NCBI GenBank assembly: GCA_003516955.1
Contig: DPBN01000175.1
Coordinates: forward strand, 1 to 5,175
Length of the DNA: 5,175 nucleotides
Direction of reading: 5' to 3'
Source of the DNA: Armatimonadota bacterium
Lineage (GTDB): Bacteria; Armatimonadota; Fimbriimonadia; Fimbriimonadales; Fimbriimonadaceae
This document shows positions 1 to 5,175 of this stretch, piece by piece. The first letter of the stretch is position 1, and each line of letters starts with the position of its first letter. Below the pieces are notes generated by a model. That model made no database searches and was not told the DNA's origin. It saw only the letters and a list, made by a program, of their open reading frames with translations. A program made the translations under genes and the position numbers.

Positions 1-808
1 TGGGTCCCCCTGTGGAGAATCGTTCCACGAGCCTTCGGTGGCGGGGCAGAACGAACTCCCGGTACTGCTCCGCGGAAAGCAGAGCGACCGAGTCGTCGGC
101 CCACCCGAAGCCCTCCTGAACGACGGGCAGGCCCAGCTCGCGGCGATAGGCCTCGATGCGCCTGGCGATGCCTTCTGTGACAAAGTCCAGCAACTCCTCC
201 GCGTACCCTGGGTCCTCCATCAGGTCGAGGCAGAACTCCGTTGTTCCCCGAAGGTTGCAACAGACGGTCATTGGCCCGTCCGTTCCAAGGCCCGTCGGCC
301 AGCCTGCACGGATCGGAATTCCCTTGTGCGTCCTTCCGTGCTCCTCAGCTTGGCGAAAGTACTCGTAGAAGTCCCAGTTCCGACGCAGGAAGGACTGCTC
401 GAAGGGGTCCGGCAGACCCTGATCGAACAGCATCCGCTTGCGGTCGTTGGTCAGAATCGGCACGGTGTCCGGCACCTGCCCGTCGTGGAACTCGATCGGG
501 CATCCGAACCAGGCAGCCTCGTAGACGTTCTGGAAGTCCACCTCGATGCGCCACTCGCTGGGCCATCCCATCTCGTGGTCGGCCGGGATGTGGAAGCGGA
601 TGTACTCGAGGTGCTCCAGCTGGCGCCGCAGCATCGTCTCCGGATCCGCGAAGTAGCGCTCGAAGTCGATCTTCTCGGGGTTGGCCGGATGCTCGAACAT
701 CGTGAAGCGCACATTGATGCCAAGCACCATCGGCACCCGAGTGGGGCGCCCGGCCCGGTAGGCCTCCCACACCAGCTTCACTTCGCGGTTGTGCGCCTCG
801 AAATCCAT
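1..808 (-). CDS. Uroporphyrinogen-decarboxylase-superfamily protein, probably a methyltransferase-like member (C-terminus cut by window edge)
   Basis: The visible part is 269 residues from ATG at 808 and runs off the left edge without a stop. The second half reads like the URO-D (TIM-barrel) superfamily: a glycine/proline stretch near 169-180, a helix after EDPGYAEELLDFV (198-210), then EGFGWADDSVALLSAEQYRE (232-251) and a FVLPRH segment (252-257). This acidic pair, Ser, Tyr and Pro pattern is typical of the MtaA/CmuA-like and uncharacterised branches. The haem-enzyme RQAGRY signature is absent from the N-terminus, which instead has VPMVLG (25-30) and a conserved-looking VDFQNVYEAAWFGCP (90-104). 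A haem role is therefore unlikely; cobalamin- or CoM-linked methyl transfer is a family-based guess. Any zinc-binding His-X-Cys motif would lie beyond the window. The gene overlaps the methyltransferase stop by one base, so it is probably second in that operon. Superfamily call is firm; substrate is unknown. Confidence 0.85.
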   Translation of the reverse strand, partial: MDFEAHNREVKLVWEAYRAGRPTRVPMVLGINVRFTMFEHPANPEKIDFERYFADPETMLRRQLEHLEYIRFHIPADHEMGWPSEWRIEVDFQNVYEAAWFGCPIEFHDGQVPDTVPILTNDRKRMLFDQGLPDPFEQSFLRRNWDFYEYFRQAEEHGRTHKGIPIRAGWPTGLGTDGPMTVCCNLRGTTEFCLDLMEDPGYAEELLDFVTEGIARRIEAYRRELGLPVVQEGFGWADDSVALLSAEQYREFVLPRHRRLVERFSTGGP

Positions 809-1551
809 CACTTTAGGGACACCTCCAGCCCCTCGCCGTCAACGGCGCAGTTCAGGCTCGCCGCCATGTTGCGCGGATCCCGCACGAACTCCAAGTAGTA
901 GCGGAGCGTGTCCGCCAGATTCACGCTGTTGTGGGCCAGAACGATCGCCCCCTTTGGCAGGCGGTCCCAGGCAGCCTCGACGATGTCAAGGTACACACCC
1001 TTGCCTCGCCCGCCGGCGCCGTCGGCGTCGAGGTACAGGAGATCGATCGGGTGCCCATACTCGGCCGCGAAGGCAACCGCATCCGCCGCGACGATCCTCG
1101 CCGTACCGGTGGGGTCCAGCATCCGGACGTTCCTCTCCGCCCGAGCGGCCTCCTCCGGCACGATTTCAACCCCTACAAGGTCTTCGGCGGAGTACACGGC
1201 TCCGGGCCCTACGGCCGCTCCCGCGTTGCAGATGAAAGTGTTCCCACAAAACACCCCCGCCGCCAGCATCCGCTTCGGTCTTCGGATCGCGTTGATCGCC
1301 CAAATCAGTCGCTGCATCCTCGGCGTGATGGCCGTCCACGGAATCTCGAAGGACGCAGCCACGGCCTCTCGGAACCTCAAGAACGCGCCCTCGTCGTAAG
1401 TCGCCGCGTGCAGGATGCCCCGGCCGGCGAGCTCCCGCAGGGCCTCCGCGACGACCTCGCGCTCTCTCTCCAGCGGCTCCAGCTGGCGGTGGGGAGAACG
1501 CATGTCCATGCGGTACGTCTGCCAATCGGGGGCTTCGAAGCGCTGTTCCAT
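808..1551 (-). CDS. Class I SAM-dependent methyltransferase (O-methyltransferase-like)
   Basis: The protein has 247 residues, from ATG at 1551 to TGA at 810-808. An N-terminal helical region (about 1-92) precedes a Rossmann-type methyltransferase core. The core has strand 1 and glycine loop MLAAGVFCGN (95-104), strand 2 ending VGVEI with the likely ribose-binding Glu129, an acidic AADAVAF (155-161), strand 4 IDLLYLDADG (169-178), and LPKGAIVLAHNSVN (198-211) in the usual strand-5 place. This order resembles the Methyltransf_24/caffeoyl-CoA O-methyltransferase type. The loop between strands 1 and 2 is longer than usual, with about 30 residues from Gly99 to Glu129. The acceptor cannot be told. 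No signal peptide is seen, so it is presumably cytoplasmic. A weak GGGG lies four bases before the ATG; Met15 and Met17 are alternative starts. It is translationally linked to the downstream URO-D-like gene and diverges from the lipoprotein gene. Confidence 0.82.
   Translation of the reverse strand: MEQRFEAPDWQTYRMDMRSPHRQLEPLEREREVVAEALRELAGRGILHAATYDEGAFLRFREAVAASFEIPWTAITPRMQRLIWAINAIRRPKRMLAAGVFCGNTFICNAGAAVGPGAVYSAEDLVGVEIVPEEAARAERNVRMLDPTGTARIVAADAVAFAAEYGHPIDLLYLDADGAGGRGKGVYLDIVEAAWDRLPKGAIVLAHNSVNLADTLRYYLEFVRDPRNMAASLNCAVDGEGLEVSLK
821..826 (-). promoter_or_regulatory. Candidate Shine-Dalgarno for the URO-D-like gene
   Basis: On the minus strand these bases read GGAGGT, a near-perfect anti-16S match, inside the last codons of the methyltransferase gene. 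The spacer to the ATG at 808 is 12 bases, longer than the usual 5-9. The stop and start themselves overlap as TGATG (810-806). Together these suggest that ribosomes finishing the methyltransferase restart on the downstream gene, with this site helping. GGAGGT also encodes ordinary residues here (Glu-Val), so chance is possible. Confidence 0.45.
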
Positions 1552-1599
1552 AGCGCCCCAGCTTATCGAATCTTAACGACCAGGGTCTACAATGGCCGC
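1552..1599. promoter_or_regulatory. Divergent intergenic region between the methyltransferase and lipoprotein genes
   Basis: These 48 bases are the only non-coding stretch between the two divergent start codons and are visibly more AT-rich than the genes. Both promoters must lie here or inside the opposite gene. On the minus strand TAAGAT (1575-1570) and GATAAG (1567-1562) are possible -10 boxes, with TTGTAG (1592-1587) as a weak -35 for the latter at a 19-base spacing. No clear operator palindrome is seen. The closeness suggests the two transcription units may affect each other, but nothing shows co-regulation. Confidence 0.5.
1588..1593 (+). promoter_or_regulatory. Candidate -10 box (TACAAT) for the lipoprotein gene
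   Basis: TACAAT matches the sigma-70-type TATAAT at five of six positions. Only six bases separate it from the GTG start at 1600, so transcription would begin at or next to the start codon and give a leaderless mRNA. A matching -35 is not convincing: 17 bases upstream the sequence is ATCGAA. No good Shine-Dalgarno precedes the GTG; the nearest purine run, AGGG at 1582-1585, is 14 bases away. This absence is consistent with leaderless initiation. Confidence 0.4.
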
Positions 1600-4146
<2,547 letters not shown>

Positions 4147-4154
4147 TCGCGCCG

Positions 4155-5175
<1,021 letters not shown>

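Noticed and set aside
38..898. Plus-strand open frame of 286 codons at the left end
   Set aside because: It lies antisense to the URO-D-like gene, shows no recognisable domain, and crosses the boundary of two well-supported minus-strand genes. Long antisense frames are expected in high-GC coding DNA.
1552..1599. Riboswitch or tryptophan-type attenuator
   Set aside because: The region is only 48 bases, has no strong nested stems or Trp-codon leader, and the trp gene is at the other end of the window.

Overview
This is a gene-dense, high-GC bacterial window with four protein genes and almost no non-coding DNA. I see no RNA gene, mobile element, CRISPR array or long repeat. The window cuts off the genes at both ends. 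The organism cannot be named from the sequence. A tryptophan synthase beta chain, a lipoprotein signal peptide and a short divergent promoter region all indicate a bacterium. The non-haem uroporphyrinogen-decarboxylase-like gene and the propeller/phosphatase lipoprotein would fit groups such as Armatimonadota or Planctomycetota, but that is only a guess.

Layout from left to right: (1) 1-808, minus strand, the N-terminal 269 residues of a URO-D-superfamily protein that does not look like the haem enzyme. (2) 808-1551, minus strand, a class I SAM-dependent methyltransferase whose TGA stop overlaps the ATG of gene 1 by one base, so the two very probably form one operon read leftward. (3) 1552-1599, a 48-bp divergent intergenic region. 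(4) 1600-4146, plus strand, an 848-residue lipoprotein made of a YncE-like beta-propeller followed by a phosphoesterase/alkaline-phosphatase-superfamily domain. (5) An 8-bp gap, then 4155-5175, minus strand, trpB lacking about its first 52 residues, convergent with the lipoprotein gene. A 7-bp perfect inverted repeat at 4112-4136 lies at this convergent junction.

The methyltransferase and URO-D-like protein look like a cytoplasmic, translationally coupled pair, possibly acting on a methylated or corrinoid-linked substrate; this is inference. The lipoprotein works outside the cytoplasmic membrane and shares only the divergent control region with them. TrpB catalyses the last step of tryptophan synthesis and seems unrelated to its neighbours. 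No clearly new system is present. The points most worth checking are the methyltransferase/URO-D pair, the start of the lipoprotein gene (possibly leaderless, or preceded by a three-codon ORF), and a trpB with no trpA after it.
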